A model generated the notes under the pieces. That model searched no databases. It saw only the letters and a list, made by a program, of their open reading frames with translations, and was not told where the DNA came from. A stretch of 64,000 nt of DNA from Mesorhizobium comanense (GTDB lineage: Bacteria; Pseudomonadota; Alphaproteobacteria; Rhizobiales; Rhizobiaceae), in contig NZ_SCNN01000005.1 of assembly GCF_005503535.1 (NCBI RefSeq), positions 62,001 to 126,000 of the forward strand, in the 5' to 3' direction. Every line of letters starts with the position of its first letter. Position 1 is the stretch's first letter. The translations under genes were made by a program, and so were the position numbers. This document shows positions 31,977 through 41,264 of the stretch, piece after piece.

Positions 31977-32780
31977 ATGAAGACCGCCGGCAAGGGGCTA
32001 TCTCAGGATCGTTCGGCCGTGGCGCGGCTGCGCCATGGTCTGCGCAAGCTCTATCACGGTCGCTCGCCGGCCGCCTTCCGTTTCCAGCTGATGGCGGTCA
32101 TCATCGACCTCGCCATCATCGCGTTCTTCATAGCAACGCCCATCATCCAGCAATCGGCTTCGTTCCTGTGGCTGGACTATGCCGTGGCGGCGCTGGTCGC
32201 TGCTGATCTGTTCGCCAGGTTGCTCGCCTCCAGGGACATGCTGCGGCTTATGAAGCAGCCAACCTCCTGGGTGGATGTCTTCATCCTTCTGACGCTGCTG
32301 ATGCCGACGGCGCTCGCCAATCTCGGTTTTCTGCGCATCCTTCGGCTATGGTCGCTGTCGCGCAGCGGTTCGATCTGGCGGCATCTCCAGATGCGCGGCC
32401 TGAGGCCGTGGCGCGAGACAAGTCACGCGGTGATCAACCTTCTGACGTTTCTGTTCGTCGTCACCGGCTTCGTCTACACGTTTTTCTTCCGCAACGGAGC
32501 GGGGCTGGAAAACTATGTCGACGCGCTTTATTTCACCGTCGCCACGGTGACGACAACCGGCTTCGGCGACATCGTGCTGCCCGGTATCGCCGGCAAGCTG
32601 ACGGCCATCGTCACCATGATCATCGGCATATCGCTGTTCGTCAGGCTGGCGCAGGCGATATTCCGGCCGGCCAAGGTCTACTTTCCCTGTCCGCAATGTG
32701 GCCTGCGAAGGCATGAACCCGACGCCGTCCACTGCAAGGCCTGCGGACATATCCTCAATATCCCCGACGACGGAAATTGA
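31977..32780 (+). CDS. two-pore-helix ion channel with C-terminal zinc ribbon
   Basis: A 267-residue membrane protein of the voltage-gated-like ion channel fold. Helices are visible at MAVIIDLAIIAFFIATPII, YAVAALVAADLFARLLA, VFILLTLLMPTALANL and NLLTFLFVVTGFVYTFFF. The pore filter reads TVTTTGFGD at residues 190-198, close to the potassium channel signature, with GFGD in place of GYGD. The last 40 residues form a zinc ribbon with C238, C241, C253 and C256 (CPQCG ... CKACG), which is unusual for a small potassium channel. It has no recognisable RCK domain. ATG 31977 is used; an earlier start at 31887 would overlap dnaE. Confidence 0.87.
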   Translation: MKTAGKGLSQDRSAVARLRHGLRKLYHGRSPAAFRFQLMAVIIDLAIIAFFIATPIIQQSASFLWLDYAVAALVAADLFARLLASRDMLRLMKQPTSWVDVFILLTLLMPTALANLGFLRILRLWSLSRSGSIWRHLQMRGLRPWRETSHAVINLLTFLFVVTGFVYTFFFRNGAGLENYVDALYFTVATVTTTGFGDIVLPGIAGKLTAIVTMIIGISLFVRLAQAIFRPAKVYFPCPQCGLRRHEPDAVHCKACGHILNIPDDGN

Positions 32781-32785
32781 GCGAC

Positions 32786-33667
32786 TTACGATGCCGCCAC
32801 TTCGGCAGGCTTTATCGGTTTGCGTTGCAGATTGAGCAGGTTGCCCATCAGGATCAGCAATGCGCCGCCGGCGGTGAAAGCATCGATCTGCTCGCTGTAA
32901 AGCAGCCAGCCGACCAGCGCCGACAGCGGTACGCGCAGGAAGTCCATCGGGGAGATCACGGTGGCGTCGGCATAGCCGAGCGCGCGTGCCATGCAGAAAT
33001 GTGACGACATGCCGGTAAAGGCGATCAGCAGGATCCAGGGCCACAATCCGAGCGACGGGTTGCGCCACTCATAGAGCGCCGGCGCCAGGCCGACCACCGA
33101 CTGGATGATCAGCATCCAGAAGATGATGCGCACGACACTGTCGGTGCGCGTCAACGACTTCACCATGACCAGCGAGATGCCGAAACAGACCGCCGCGCCC
33201 AGCACCACCAGATGTCCGGCATCGACCGCGCCGACGCCGGGGCGCACGATGATCACCACGCCGATCAGGCCCAGCACCACCGCGGCAAGCTTGGCGCGGC
33301 TCAGCCTTTCGCCCAGGAAGGTCACCGCCAGGATAGCAGTCCAGATCGGCGTGGTGAATTCGATCGAGATCAGCACTGCCAGCGGGATCAGCGTCAGCGC
33401 ATAGAGCCATGCAGCCTGGCCGCTGTAATGGACGACATTGCGCGCGATGTGGGCAAGCGGACGCTGCGTGCGCATCGCCGCGAAGCCGCCGCTCGCCATC
33501 ACCAGCGGCAGCAGGATGAGAAAGCCGATCACCGAGCGCAGTTCGAGCACCTGGAAGACGTTGAGCTCAGCCGTGGTCGCGCGGCCGGCGACCGACATCC
33601 CCAGGAACGAGGCGATCGAGAGCGCCATCCAGAATGCGGCCTTTGGGATCGAAGGGGTGGGTGCCAT
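32786..33667 (-). CDS. EamA family (DMT) transporter
   Basis: A 293-residue protein with ten hydrophobic helices in two EamA repeats, first from AAFWMALSIASFLGMSVAGR and second from VVLGAAVCFGISLVMVK. The conserved glutamate-bearing IEFTTPIWTAILAVTFLGER closes the first repeat. Members export amino acids, nucleosides or other metabolites; the substrate cannot be inferred here. The long open frame to 34126 overlaps the next gene on the other strand and is not coding. ATG 33667 (MAPTPSIPKAAF) is preferred over 33718. The gene converges with the channel gene, five bases apart. Confidence 0.87.
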   Translation of the reverse strand: MAPTPSIPKAAFWMALSIASFLGMSVAGRATTAELNVFQVLELRSVIGFLILLPLVMASGGFAAMRTQRPLAHIARNVVHYSGQAAWLYALTLIPLAVLISIEFTTPIWTAILAVTFLGERLSRAKLAAVVLGLIGVVIIVRPGVGAVDAGHLVVLGAAVCFGISLVMVKSLTRTDSVVRIIFWMLIIQSVVGLAPALYEWRNPSLGLWPWILLIAFTGMSSHFCMARALGYADATVISPMDFLRVPLSALVGWLLYSEQIDAFTAGGALLILMGNLLNLQRKPIKPAEVAAS

Positions 33668-33854
33668 CCGAGCTATGTCGCAGGCGATCGCCCGCCGAGC
33701 AATCGCTAGCGGGCCCATTCTTCTGGGCCAGTTGAAACGGGATCGGCCACCGATGGTCGCGTCGCTGGGCGGAACTTGACACGGCAAGGGGCGTTGAGAC
33801 GTGGTATGCAACCGGCCTGACGATTGCCGTTTCAATCCGACGAGGAGAGCTTCG

Positions 33855-34361
33855 ATGATATCACCAGCGCGGTTTGTGCTTGCCGGTTGCCTGCTGTTCG
33901 CGGCCAGCGCGGCGCATGCGGATGAGAGCAAATTCCTCCAGTCGTTCAACGGGAATTTCGCCGGCAAGGGAACTGTCCAGGTGACGACGCAGGCGCCTAC
34001 CGTAAGTGTTTCCTGCACGTTCAAGTCGAGTGCGACGTCGTCCTCGCTGTCGCTCGACGGCAACTGCAGGGGGCTCGTCCTGGTGACGCGTTCCATCAGC
34101 GCCCAGCTCAAGACCAGCGGCAACAAATACAGTGGCGTCTATATCGGCTCGCGCACCGGTCCGGCTCAGCTCAACGGCAGCCGTTCCGGCAACGCGATCA
34201 ATCTGGCTATCCGTTGGGCCAAGCTGGTCAATGGCGACCGCAGCGCCCAGCTCACGGTGAAGAAAAAGGGGGCCAACGGCATCGTGCTGACGGTCACCGA
34301 TCGCGATCCAAAAACCGGCAAGAACGTCGTGACGAGCCGCATCGACCTGAGGCGCACCTGA
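33855..34361 (+). CDS. secreted protein of unknown function
   Basis: A 168-residue exported protein. The signal peptide is MISPARFVLAGCLLFAASAAHA, cleaved before DESKFLQSFNGNF. The mature part is rich in Ser, Thr, Gly and basic residues with alternating polar and apolar positions (GKGTVQVTTQAPTVSVSC; GNAINLAIRWAKLVNGD), suggesting a small beta-barrel. Two cysteines (in VSCTFK and GNCRGL) may form a disulfide. ATG 33855 follows GAGGAGAG. I do not recognise the family firmly. It converges with dinB, five bases apart. Confidence 0.8.
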   Translation: MISPARFVLAGCLLFAASAAHADESKFLQSFNGNFAGKGTVQVTTQAPTVSVSCTFKSSATSSSLSLDGNCRGLVLVTRSISAQLKTSGNKYSGVYIGSRTGPAQLNGSRSGNAINLAIRWAKLVNGDRSAQLTVKKKGANGIVLTVTDRDPKTGKNVVTSRIDLRRT

Positions 34362-34366
34362 TAAGC

Positions 34367-35683
34367 CTAGTCCTCCAGCGGTTCCGGGGGATGGGCGTCG
34401 CGGCCCCGGCCGAACGTATAGCCGGTTTCCACTGCCTTGCGGCCGAACTTGTCGCGCAGCGCGTCGATGGCGCCTTCGGCCATGGCGCGCTTGCGCGACT
34501 GCACGTCGACGAGATCGGGCGGATCGGCCTTGTCGTCGTCGGAGAGGTCGCTGACGCCGATGCCGAGCAGACGGTATTTGGTTCCGTCCACTTCCTTGCG
34601 CAGAAGCTCCACACCGGTCGAGAAGATGCGGTCCGCCAGCCGGGTCGGGTCGCCAAGTTGCCGGTTACGCGTGCGCAGCTTGAAATCCTGGGTTTTCAGC
34701 TTCAGCACCACCGTGCGCCCGGCAATGCCTGACTTTTTCAACCGCGCCGAAACCTTCTCCGACAGGCCCCGCAATACCGAGACGAGTTCATCCAGCGACG
34801 CGATGTCGGTGTCGAAGGTGGTCTCGGCCGATACGCTCTTGGCGTCCTGATCGGGATCGACCCGGCGCACGTCCTCGCCGCGTGAAAGCCGGTAGAGCCG
34901 GTCGCCCATCACACCATAGCGGCGCATCAGGTCACCGCGCTCCATCTTCTGGAGCTGCCCGATGCTGCGGATGCCGTCGCGCTCCAACGCTGCGCTGAAT
35001 GCCTTGCCGACGCCCCAGATCATGGTCACCGGCTGCGGCGCCAGAAAGTCGATCGCCTCGGCCTCGCCGATGACCGAAAAGCCGCGCGGCTTGCGAAAGT
35101 CCGATGCGATCTTGGCGAGGAACTTGCAGTAGGAGAGGCCGGCCGAAACGGTGATGCCGATCTCTTTCTCGACGGCCAGCGCGAAGCGCGCCAGCACCAC
35201 CGCCGGCGGCAGTCCGTGCAACCGTTCGGTGCCCGCCAGGTCGAGAAACGCCTCGTCGATCGACAGCGGCTCGACCAGCGGTGTCAGCGCCTGCATCATG
35301 GCGCGCACCTCGCGGCCGACGCGCACATATTTTTCCATGTTGGGCGGTATCACGACCGCCTCGGGACAGGCTTCGAGCGCCTTGAACATCGGCATCGCCG
35401 AGCGCACGCCGCGAATGCGCGCGATGTAGCACGCGGTGGAGACGACGCCGCGCTTGCCCCCGCCGACGATCAGCGGCTTGTCCTTGAGCGCCGGGTTATC
35501 CCGCTTTTCGATGGCCGCGTAGAAGGCGTCGCAGTCGATGTGCGCCAGATGCAGCCGGTAAAGCTCGGGATGACGTGCAAGGCGAGGGCTGCCGCAGCGG
35601 TCGCAGCGGCGCGCCTCACCGCGCTGAAACGTCAGGCAGTCACGGCAAAAACCATGCTCGGGATTGTTGACAGGGGTCGCCAT
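34367..35683 (-). CDS. dinB: DNA polymerase IV with N-terminal zinc-ribbon extension
   Basis: Y-family translesion polymerase of about 438 residues. The catalytic signatures are [17 protein letters not shown] and [17 protein letters not shown], with [19 protein letters not shown] between, and the little-finger domain follows. Ahead of them sits an extra module with C13, C16, C27 and C30 (CRDCL ... CDRCG), probably a zinc ribbon, absent from the E. coli enzyme. No beta-clamp motif could be confirmed by eye. ATG 35683 is taken; ATG 35695 is an equal alternative since neither has a clear ribosome site. It is divergent from the GNAT gene. Confidence 0.93.
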   Translation of the reverse strand: MATPVNNPEHGFCRDCLTFQRGEARRCDRCGSPRLARHPELYRLHLAHIDCDAFYAAIEKRDNPALKDKPLIVGGGKRGVVSTACYIARIRGVRSAMPMFKALEACPEAVVIPPNMEKYVRVGREVRAMMQALTPLVEPLSIDEAFLDLAGTERLHGLPPAVVLARFALAVEKEIGITVSAGLSYCKFLAKIASDFRKPRGFSVIGEAEAIDFLAPQPVTMIWGVGKAFSAALERDGIRSIGQLQKMERGDLMRRYGVMGDRLYRLSRGEDVRRVDPDQDAKSVSAETTFDTDIASLDELVSVLRGLSEKVSARLKKSGIAGRTVVLKLKTQDFKLRTRNRQLGDPTRLADRIFSTGVELLRKEVDGTKYRLLGIGVSDLSDDDKADPPDLVDVQSRKRAMAEGAIDALRDKFGRKAVETGYTFGRGRDAHPPEPLED

Positions 35684-35760
35684 CGCTGCGAACATAAAGA
35701 GAACAAACGCAATGGTACGACAGCGCAGGGCCTGCGACAAGCTTGGCCTGGGGAGAATGC

Positions 35761-36348
35761 ATGAGCACGAGCGTAGTACCGCTTACGCCTGATCTATGGC
35801 CGCAATTCGAAGACCTTTTCGGCAAGCAGGGTGCCTGCTACGGCTGCTGGTGTACGCATTTCCGGCTGGCGCCGGCGGCGCGGCGCGAGAGCAGCCGCGA
35901 ACGCAACAAGGATCACATCAGGACCCGCATCGAAGCCGGTCCGCCGCCCGGCCTGCTGGCCATCGAGGATGAAAAGGCCGTGGGCTGGATGCAGATCGGG
36001 CCACGCGCCGACGTTCCCGAATGGAACAACAAGGGCAGGGGCTCGGCGCCGATCGATGCCGCCGATGCCGCCGATCCCGGTGTCTGGGCGATCTCCTGCT
36101 TTTTCGTGCGCACCAGGGCACGCGGCAGAGGCATCACGCATAGGCTCGTCGAGGGCGGCATCGATTTTGCCCGTGGCAATGGCGCGCGGCTTGTCGAGGC
36201 CTGTCCGATCGATGTGTCCCGTGATTCCCGGTCGATCGGCCTGTTTGTCGGTTCCTCACAGGTTTTCGAGAAGGCCGGGTTCGAGCGGATCGTCGAGCGC
36301 AAGGCGGGCCGCCCCCTGATGCGGCTGGTTCTGACGCCGGCCGGCTGA
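35761..36348 (+). CDS. GNAT family N-acetyltransferase
   Basis: A 195-residue acetyltransferase. The acetyl-CoA region reads [20 protein letters not shown], matching the R/Q-x-x-G-x-G/A loop, followed by the amphipathic helix [20 protein letters not shown]. The N-terminal half contains an unusual cysteine group, [11 protein letters not shown] (C26, C29, C31). This subgroup is common in soil bacteria and actinomycetes, and its substrate is unknown. ATG 35761 follows CTGGGGAGAATGC. It is divergent from dinB. Confidence 0.87.
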   Translation: MSTSVVPLTPDLWPQFEDLFGKQGACYGCWCTHFRLAPAARRESSRERNKDHIRTRIEAGPPPGLLAIEDEKAVGWMQIGPRADVPEWNNKGRGSAPIDAADAADPGVWAISCFFVRTRARGRGITHRLVEGGIDFARGNGARLVEACPIDVSRDSRSIGLFVGSSQVFEKAGFERIVERKAGRPLMRLVLTPAG

Positions 36349-36432
36349 GCGTCATCGTCTTGCAGTCGTGATGGTATTTCACTACCAGAATCAGAAACGA
36401 CCTTTGCCTTTTCGATCAAACGGAGAGTTCCC

Positions 36433-38031
36433 GTGAACCGTATGCTGCCAATAGCCTTCACCGCGTTGCTGTTCAGCGCCCCCGCTTTCGGCCAGTCCGT
36501 CGACAGCCAGGGCGCAAAGCAACTGTCCGACGACCTGTCGCGCTATGTCGGAAAGCAGGCGCTCGACAAGGGCATCCTGAAAGTGTCGGCCGAAGGCGAT
36601 GCCTACAAGATCGTGTTCGATTTCAAGGCGCTGGCCGCAACCTTCCCCGACCAGAAGCTGGTGAAGTTCGACTTCGCGCCCTACGCGCTGCTGGTCAAGC
36701 CGCGCAGCGACGGGTCCTGGGATGTCTCGATGGATTTTTCGCAGAGCGCCTCGTTTGAATTCAACGGCCCCGAGGGGAAGCAGACCACGCAGTTCTCGAT
36801 CAAGGACGGCAAGGGCAGCGGTGTTTATGACCCCGCGCTGGCCGCCTTCACCAGCGGCACGAGTTCGATGTCCGGGATGACGATGTCGTCCCAGGAAGCC
36901 AAGCAGCAGATGGACATGAGCGCCGGCGCCGGCACCGCGACCCTGTCCGCGACCAAGGCAGCCAATGGCGGCGTCGATTTCACCATGTCGCAAAAGGTCG
37001 CCAATTTCGTCGAAGCGATAAAGCTCAACGATCCAGAAAATGGATTGAATTTTCCCGTCACCGTGAAGTCGCCGGAATTGTCGGTGGAGGCCAGCGGCAA
37101 GGGCATGCAGACCAAGCCGCTGCTCGACCTCCTGGCGTTCGCCGTGGCGAACGAGGATGAGAAGACGCTGAAGGCGAACCAGAAGCAGCTCAAGTCGCTC
37201 CTGCTCGCCGCGCTTCCCGTGTGGGAGCGCATAGATGGCGTCTATGGCTTCAAGGACTTTTCGGTCGAGACCCCGCTCGGAGCTTTCGGCGCAACACAAC
37301 TCAGCACCGCTTTCGGCTCCGATGGCGTCTCGCAGAGCGGAAAGGTCAACTATGGCATCAAGGCGTCGGGCCTGACCGTGCCGCATCAGCTTCTTCCGAG
37401 CTGGAGCGTGGCACTGTTGCCGACCGACATCGACCTGAATTTCGGCGGCGCCAACATCGACCTCGACAGCATGGCGAAAAAGGCGATCGAAGCCTTTGAT
37501 CTCAATCAGGATCCGCCGCTCTCTCCAGAGTTCGGTGACCAGTTGAAGGCTGATTTCCTGGCCAAGACGCCGAAGCTCGTCATCGGTCACAGCACGGTAA
37601 AGAACAAGGACATGGAGATCACGCTGGAAGGCGAGATGACCAGCTTTGGCCAGAAGCCCGACGCAAATCTGACCGTCGATGTCGCCGGCTTCGACAAGAT
37701 CGTGGCGGGCATGCAGGAGGCAGCGAAGTCCGAACCTGAACTGGCGCAGTACGTGCCCGTCGCTCTCGTCGTCAAAGGGTTTGCCAAGACGCTGCCTGAC
37801 GGCCGGCTGGAATGGGCCGTCAACACCAAGGCCGACGGCTCGGTCACCGTCAATGGCGTCACGCTCAAGGCCGCCGATCCGGCAGGGGACGGCAGCATGG
37901 ACGATGGTGACGGCGTGGAAAATGATAATGGCGGCGATAATGGCGGCAGCGCCAACGAAGGCACCAATAGTGGCGGCGCCAACGATGGCGACGGCGACAA
38001 TGGCGGGGCAGGGGCGAAGCTCAATCCCTGA
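36433..38031 (+). CDS. exported protein with Asp/Asn/Gly-rich tail, unknown function
   Basis: A 532-residue secreted protein. The signal peptide is MNRMLPIAFTALLFSAPAFG. The body (about 25-480) alternates beta-strand-like stretches such as YKIVFDFKALAATFPDQ, WDVSMDFSQSASFEFNG and DMEITLEGEMTSFGQ, and could belong to the DUF2125/DUF945 kind of periplasmic protein, though I cannot verify this. The last ~50 residues are low-complexity: GDGSMDDGDGVENDNGGDNG and further GG, DG and NG repeats, ending AKLNP. Translation probably starts at GTG 36433, six bases after GGAGAG; the ATG nine bases later would shorten the signal's basic end. Confidence 0.8.
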   Translation: MNRMLPIAFTALLFSAPAFGQSVDSQGAKQLSDDLSRYVGKQALDKGILKVSAEGDAYKIVFDFKALAATFPDQKLVKFDFAPYALLVKPRSDGSWDVSMDFSQSASFEFNGPEGKQTTQFSIKDGKGSGVYDPALAAFTSGTSSMSGMTMSSQEAKQQMDMSAGAGTATLSATKAANGGVDFTMSQKVANFVEAIKLNDPENGLNFPVTVKSPELSVEASGKGMQTKPLLDLLAFAVANEDEKTLKANQKQLKSLLLAALPVWERIDGVYGFKDFSVETPLGAFGATQLSTAFGSDGVSQSGKVNYGIKASGLTVPHQLLPSWSVALLPTDIDLNFGGANIDLDSMAKKAIEAFDLNQDPPLSPEFGDQLKADFLAKTPKLVIGHSTVKNKDMEITLEGEMTSFGQKPDANLTVDVAGFDKIVAGMQEAAKSEPELAQYVPVALVVKGFAKTLPDGRLEWAVNTKADGSVTVNGVTLKAADPAGDGSMDDGDGVENDNGGDNGGSANEGTNSGGANDGDGDNGGAGAKLNP

Positions 38032-38048
38032 AGGTTCAGCCCTGCAGC

Positions 38049-38085
38049 AATTCGGGGAAAAGTGTGAAGCACTTTTCCCCGAATT
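38049..38085. terminator. perfect 16-bp hairpin between convergent genes
   Basis: AATTCGGGGAAAAGTG, loop TGAAG, then the exact complement. It lies between the stops of two convergent genes and probably ends both transcripts. Its sequence (CAATTC, GGAAAAGTGTGAA) resembles the inner part of the dispersed repeat at 1043 and 3219, so it is likely a third, diverged copy. Confidence 0.7.
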
Positions 38086-38088
38086 TCG

Positions 38089-38751
38089 TCACCTCAGCTG
38101 AAGCCCCAGCGCGCTGGCGATCTTCGGCGCGGCTTCATGCCAATCCTGGACGACGATGACATCGTCCTGGACCGGCGGCAGGAATGCCCGTAGCGAATTG
38201 TCGGCCATCAGGTGGAAAAGACTTGCCTCGGCCACGGAGTCCCGCACCGAGGCCAGGTTGTGCGGCTGGTCGTCGACGAAGACCACAGGCCTGCCATTCT
38301 TGCCACGCAGCTTGGCTACCGCCGGTCCTTTGGCCATTTCCGTGGTCAGCAGCGGATAGCTCAACCCCAGCACATCCAGATGCGCCCGCCGCACGGCACG
38401 ATGCCTGTGCGGCATGGCCGTCAGCAATATGATTTCGGCGCGATCGCCGATGCCGGCGAGGGCCTGCGCGGCCCCTTCGGTGATGCTTTGCCACTCGGCC
38501 TGCGCGTCGAAGAAATCTCCCAGCAGCGCGGTCACTTCCGCCTGCTCGATCAGCCTGCCGCTCGCCGTTTCGGCAATGTTTCCCGTCAACCGGAAGGATG
38601 CCAGTGTCAGGCCGTAACCGCGCGCCTTGAGGAAATGCGGAAAGGGCCGGATGAATTCGAGGACGACATCGTCGACGTCCAGCACCAGCAGGGGGCGGTC
38701 GTCGGCCGCCAGTTCCTCGATCTGGCGCGCGGTTTCCGGATCGTCGCTCAT
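38089..38751 (-). CDS. HAD-superfamily hydrolase
   Basis: A 220-residue protein with the HAD motif I variant LLVLDVDDVVLEF (nucleophile Asp in DVDD), motif II in IILLTAMPHRHR and the acidic motif IV in PVVFVDDQPHNLASV. Residues about 30-110 form a helical cap. HAD proteins of this size are phosphatases of small metabolites; no substrate can be inferred. The start codon overlaps the stop of the DUF3572 gene in ATGA, so the two are co-translated. Confidence 0.87.
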   Translation of the reverse strand: MSDDPETARQIEELAADDRPLLVLDVDDVVLEFIRPFPHFLKARGYGLTLASFRLTGNIAETASGRLIEQAEVTALLGDFFDAQAEWQSITEGAAQALAGIGDRAEIILLTAMPHRHRAVRRAHLDVLGLSYPLLTTEMAKGPAVAKLRGKNGRPVVFVDDQPHNLASVRDSVAEASLFHLMADNSLRAFLPPVQDDVIVVQDWHEAAPKIASALGLQLR

Positions 38752-39047
38752 ATGGAACGCTCATGGTCGTCGTCGCCCAGCGGCAAGGCGCGCAACGCCC
38801 GGCCGACCGCGGCCGGTGGCGTGCCGGTCTCTTCGGCAAATCTGATCAGGGTCGGTTCGTGGGCGAGAATGAACTGCAGCACGCCGGCCAGGAATCCTGG
38901 TTCGCCAGCGGCTTTGCGGATTGAATGCGCTTCTATTCCGGTGATTGCCAGGAAGCGCGGCAACAGCTCCGGATCGGAGGCGACGAAACCGAGTGCCTTG
39001 ACGGCAATGGTTTCCGCTTCTTCGCGCATTGACGCCGCGTTTGCCAT
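38748..39047 (-). CDS. DUF3572 domain protein
   Basis: A 99-residue helical protein: [20 protein letters not shown], then [20 protein letters not shown] and [20 protein letters not shown]. This matches the short DUF3572 family that in rhizobia lies beside divK. ATG 39047 has GAAGG five bases upstream; a GTG immediately before it is less likely. It is divergent from divK, with 245 bases between, which must hold both promoters. Function is unknown. Confidence 0.88.
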   Translation of the reverse strand: MANAASMREEAETIAVKALGFVASDPELLPRFLAITGIEAHSIRKAAGEPGFLAGVLQFILAHEPTLIRFAEETGTPPAAVGRALRALPLGDDDHERSI

Positions 39048-39292
39048 CACTACCTTCGGTATGTGGAATGAGTCTCTCCCGCAGTAATGGCAAGCGTTGC
39101 CTGCGGCAAGCCTTTACAGCGCGGCGCGCCCTTTGGACGCGCAAGAGGCGAGGTGGAAATCGCACTGCTTTGCGGCCGTGGGTTTCCGTTTCGTCAATCA
39201 TATTGCCGTATAGTGAAGCAGGGTTTGGTGCGTTCACGGACGGGCGCATGACGGCCGTTTTCGAACGGAAGGTCGGCCGGGACGGGATGTCG

Positions 39293-39664
39293 ATGCCAAA
39301 GAAGGTTATGATCGTCGAGGACAATGAGCTCAATATGAAGCTCTTTCGGGACCTCATCGAAGCCAGCGGCTACGAGACGGTGCGCACCCGCAATGGTCTG
39401 GAAGCGCTCGATCTGGCGCGCCAGCACCGCCCGGACCTCATCTTGATGGATATCCAGCTTCCCGAAGTGTCGGGGCTGGAGGTGACCAAATGGCTCAAGG
39501 AAGACGACGATCTGCATGTCATTCCGGTCATAGCGGTGACCGCTTTCGCCATGAAGGGCGACGAGGAGCGTATCCGCCAGGGCGGCTGCGAGGCCTATAT
39601 TTCGAAGCCGATCTCGGTGCCTCGTTTCATCGAGACCATCAAATCCTATCTGGGCGATGCCTGA
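39293..39664 (+). CDS. divK: single-domain response regulator DivK
   Basis: A 123-residue receiver-only protein of the alphaproteobacterial cell-cycle network. The phospho-acceptor is D53 in [20 protein letters not shown], with E9/D10 in [14 protein letters not shown] in [15 protein letters not shown] and K in EAYISKPIS. DivK is phosphorylated by DivJ, dephosphorylated by PleC and acts on DivL/CckA. ATG 39293 gives the standard [11 protein letters not shown] start; ATG 39287 would add two residues. pleD follows 33 bases later, the usual arrangement. Confidence 0.96.
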   Translation: MPKKVMIVEDNELNMKLFRDLIEASGYETVRTRNGLEALDLARQHRPDLILMDIQLPEVSGLEVTKWLKEDDDLHVIPVIAVTAFAMKGDEERIRQGGCEAYISKPISVPRFIETIKSYLGDA

Positions 39665-39697
39665 TGCGCCCCTTTGCCAAAGCCGGAGCCTTGTGAA

Positions 39698-41071
39698 ATG
39701 ACCGCGCGGATCCTCGTCGTCGACGACATCCCTGCCAATGTCAGGCTGCTGGAGGTCCGGCTGCTGGCCGAGTATTTCGAGGTGCTGACCGCCAGCAATG
39801 GCCCGGACGCGATCGAGACCTGCGAGAACGGCAAGGTCGACGTCGTCCTGCTCGACGTCATGATGCCCGACATGGACGGGTTCGAGGTTTGCCGGCGTCT
39901 GAAGAGCGATCCGGCGACGTCGCACATTCCGGTGGTGATGATCACAGCGCTGGACCAGGTTTCCGACCGCGTGCGCGGGCTGCAGGCCGGTGCCGACGAT
40001 TTCTTGACCAAGCCGGTCAATGACCTGCAGCTGATGACGCGCGTCAAGAGCCTCGTGAGGCTGAAGTCCCTGACCGACGAGTTGCGGCTGCGGGCCTCGA
40101 CCACGCGCAACATCGGTATCGAAGAGCTTCTGAGCCGCAATTTCGCGTCAGCCGAAACGACGCCGAAAGTGCTCCTGATCGATGAGCGCAAGTCTTCGGT
40201 CGAGCGCATCCAGAAGATGCTGCGCGACAGCGCCGATCTCGATGTAACCAGCGATCCGCATGCCGGCTTCTTCCAGGCGGCGGAGACGCCCTATGAGTGC
40301 GTGATGATCTCGACGGCTTTCGCCGATTTCGATCCGCTCCGGCTCTGCTCGCAATTGCGCTCGCTCGATCGCACGCGTTTCCTGCCGATCATTCTCCTGG
40401 CGGAGGAGGGCGAGGAGGAGCGTATCATCCGCGGCCTCGAACTCGGCATCAACGACTATCTGATGCGGCCGATCGACCAGCAGGAACTGACGGCGCGGCT
40501 GCGCACCCAGGTGCGCCGCAAGCGCTACAACGACCAATTGCGCGCCAGCGTCACCCAGACGATCGAAATGGCCGTCACCGACGGCCTGACAGGCTTGCAC
40601 AACCGCCGCTACCTCGACAGCCATCTGCAGACGCTGTTCGATCGCGCCGTGGCGCGGCGCCGGCCGCTGTCGGTCATGATCACCGACCTCGACCGCTTCA
40701 AGTCGATCAACGACGTTCATGGCCATGACGGTGGCGACGAAGTGCTGCGCGAATTTGCCCGGCGGCTGCGCAAGAATGTGCGCGGCATCGATCTCGCCTG
40801 CCGGTTCGGCGGCGAGGAGTTCGTCGTTGTCATGCCGGACACGGATGGCCTTGTGGCTGAGAAGGTGGCCGAGCGTATTCGCGCCGAAATCGCCCAGCAG
40901 CCGTTTGCCGTCGGTTCCGATGGCAAGACCATCGAGGTGACCGTCAGCGTCGGCGTGTCTTCGGTGTTGAAGGGAGTGGACACGGTGGCGGCGTTGATGA
41001 AGCGCGCCGACCTCGCGCTCTACGAAGCCAAAAGCGGCGGCCGCAACCGCGTCGTCGCCAAGGCCGCCTGA
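39698..41071 (+). CDS. pleD: diguanylate cyclase response regulator PleD
   Basis: A 457-residue protein with receiver 1 (phospho-acceptor D53 in VVLLDVMMPDMDG), a degenerate receiver 2 (about 150-275, TPKVLLIDERKSSVERIQ) and a GGDEF domain. The active site GGEEF is at residues 371-375. The inhibitory site RGID lies at 362-365, five residues before it, so product feedback should work. PleD makes c-di-GMP at one pole during the swarmer-to-stalked (or equivalent) transition, and D53 phosphorylation drives dimerisation. The length equals that of the Caulobacter protein. Confidence 0.97.
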   Translation: MTARILVVDDIPANVRLLEVRLLAEYFEVLTASNGPDAIETCENGKVDVVLLDVMMPDMDGFEVCRRLKSDPATSHIPVVMITALDQVSDRVRGLQAGADDFLTKPVNDLQLMTRVKSLVRLKSLTDELRLRASTTRNIGIEELLSRNFASAETTPKVLLIDERKSSVERIQKMLRDSADLDVTSDPHAGFFQAAETPYECVMISTAFADFDPLRLCSQLRSLDRTRFLPIILLAEEGEEERIIRGLELGINDYLMRPIDQQELTARLRTQVRRKRYNDQLRASVTQTIEMAVTDGLTGLHNRRYLDSHLQTLFDRAVARRRPLSVMITDLDRFKSINDVHGHDGGDEVLREFARRLRKNVRGIDLACRFGGEEFVVVMPDTDGLVAEKVAERIRAEIAQQPFAVGSDGKTIEVTVSVGVSSVLKGVDTVAALMKRADLALYEAKSGGRNRVVAKAA

Positions 41072-41264
41072 CCGACTCGGCCGGGTAACCAGTCAAGCAA
41101 CAGGGTTAGCCATTTACCTTAATCCAAGCGATTCGCGAGGCTTGGTTAAGAAACTGTTGATTTTCATAAGTTCTTGCGCAAATGTGCGGGCCATAGACCA
41201 AGACGACCTAGGCACGAGGGTAGACAGCCGGGTCGATCGCAGGAATACCCCATGATGCTCAGGT

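Noticed and set aside
29096..31993. 965-residue minus-strand open frame opposite dnaE
   Set aside because: Antisense shadow of dnaE; no ribosome site or family features.
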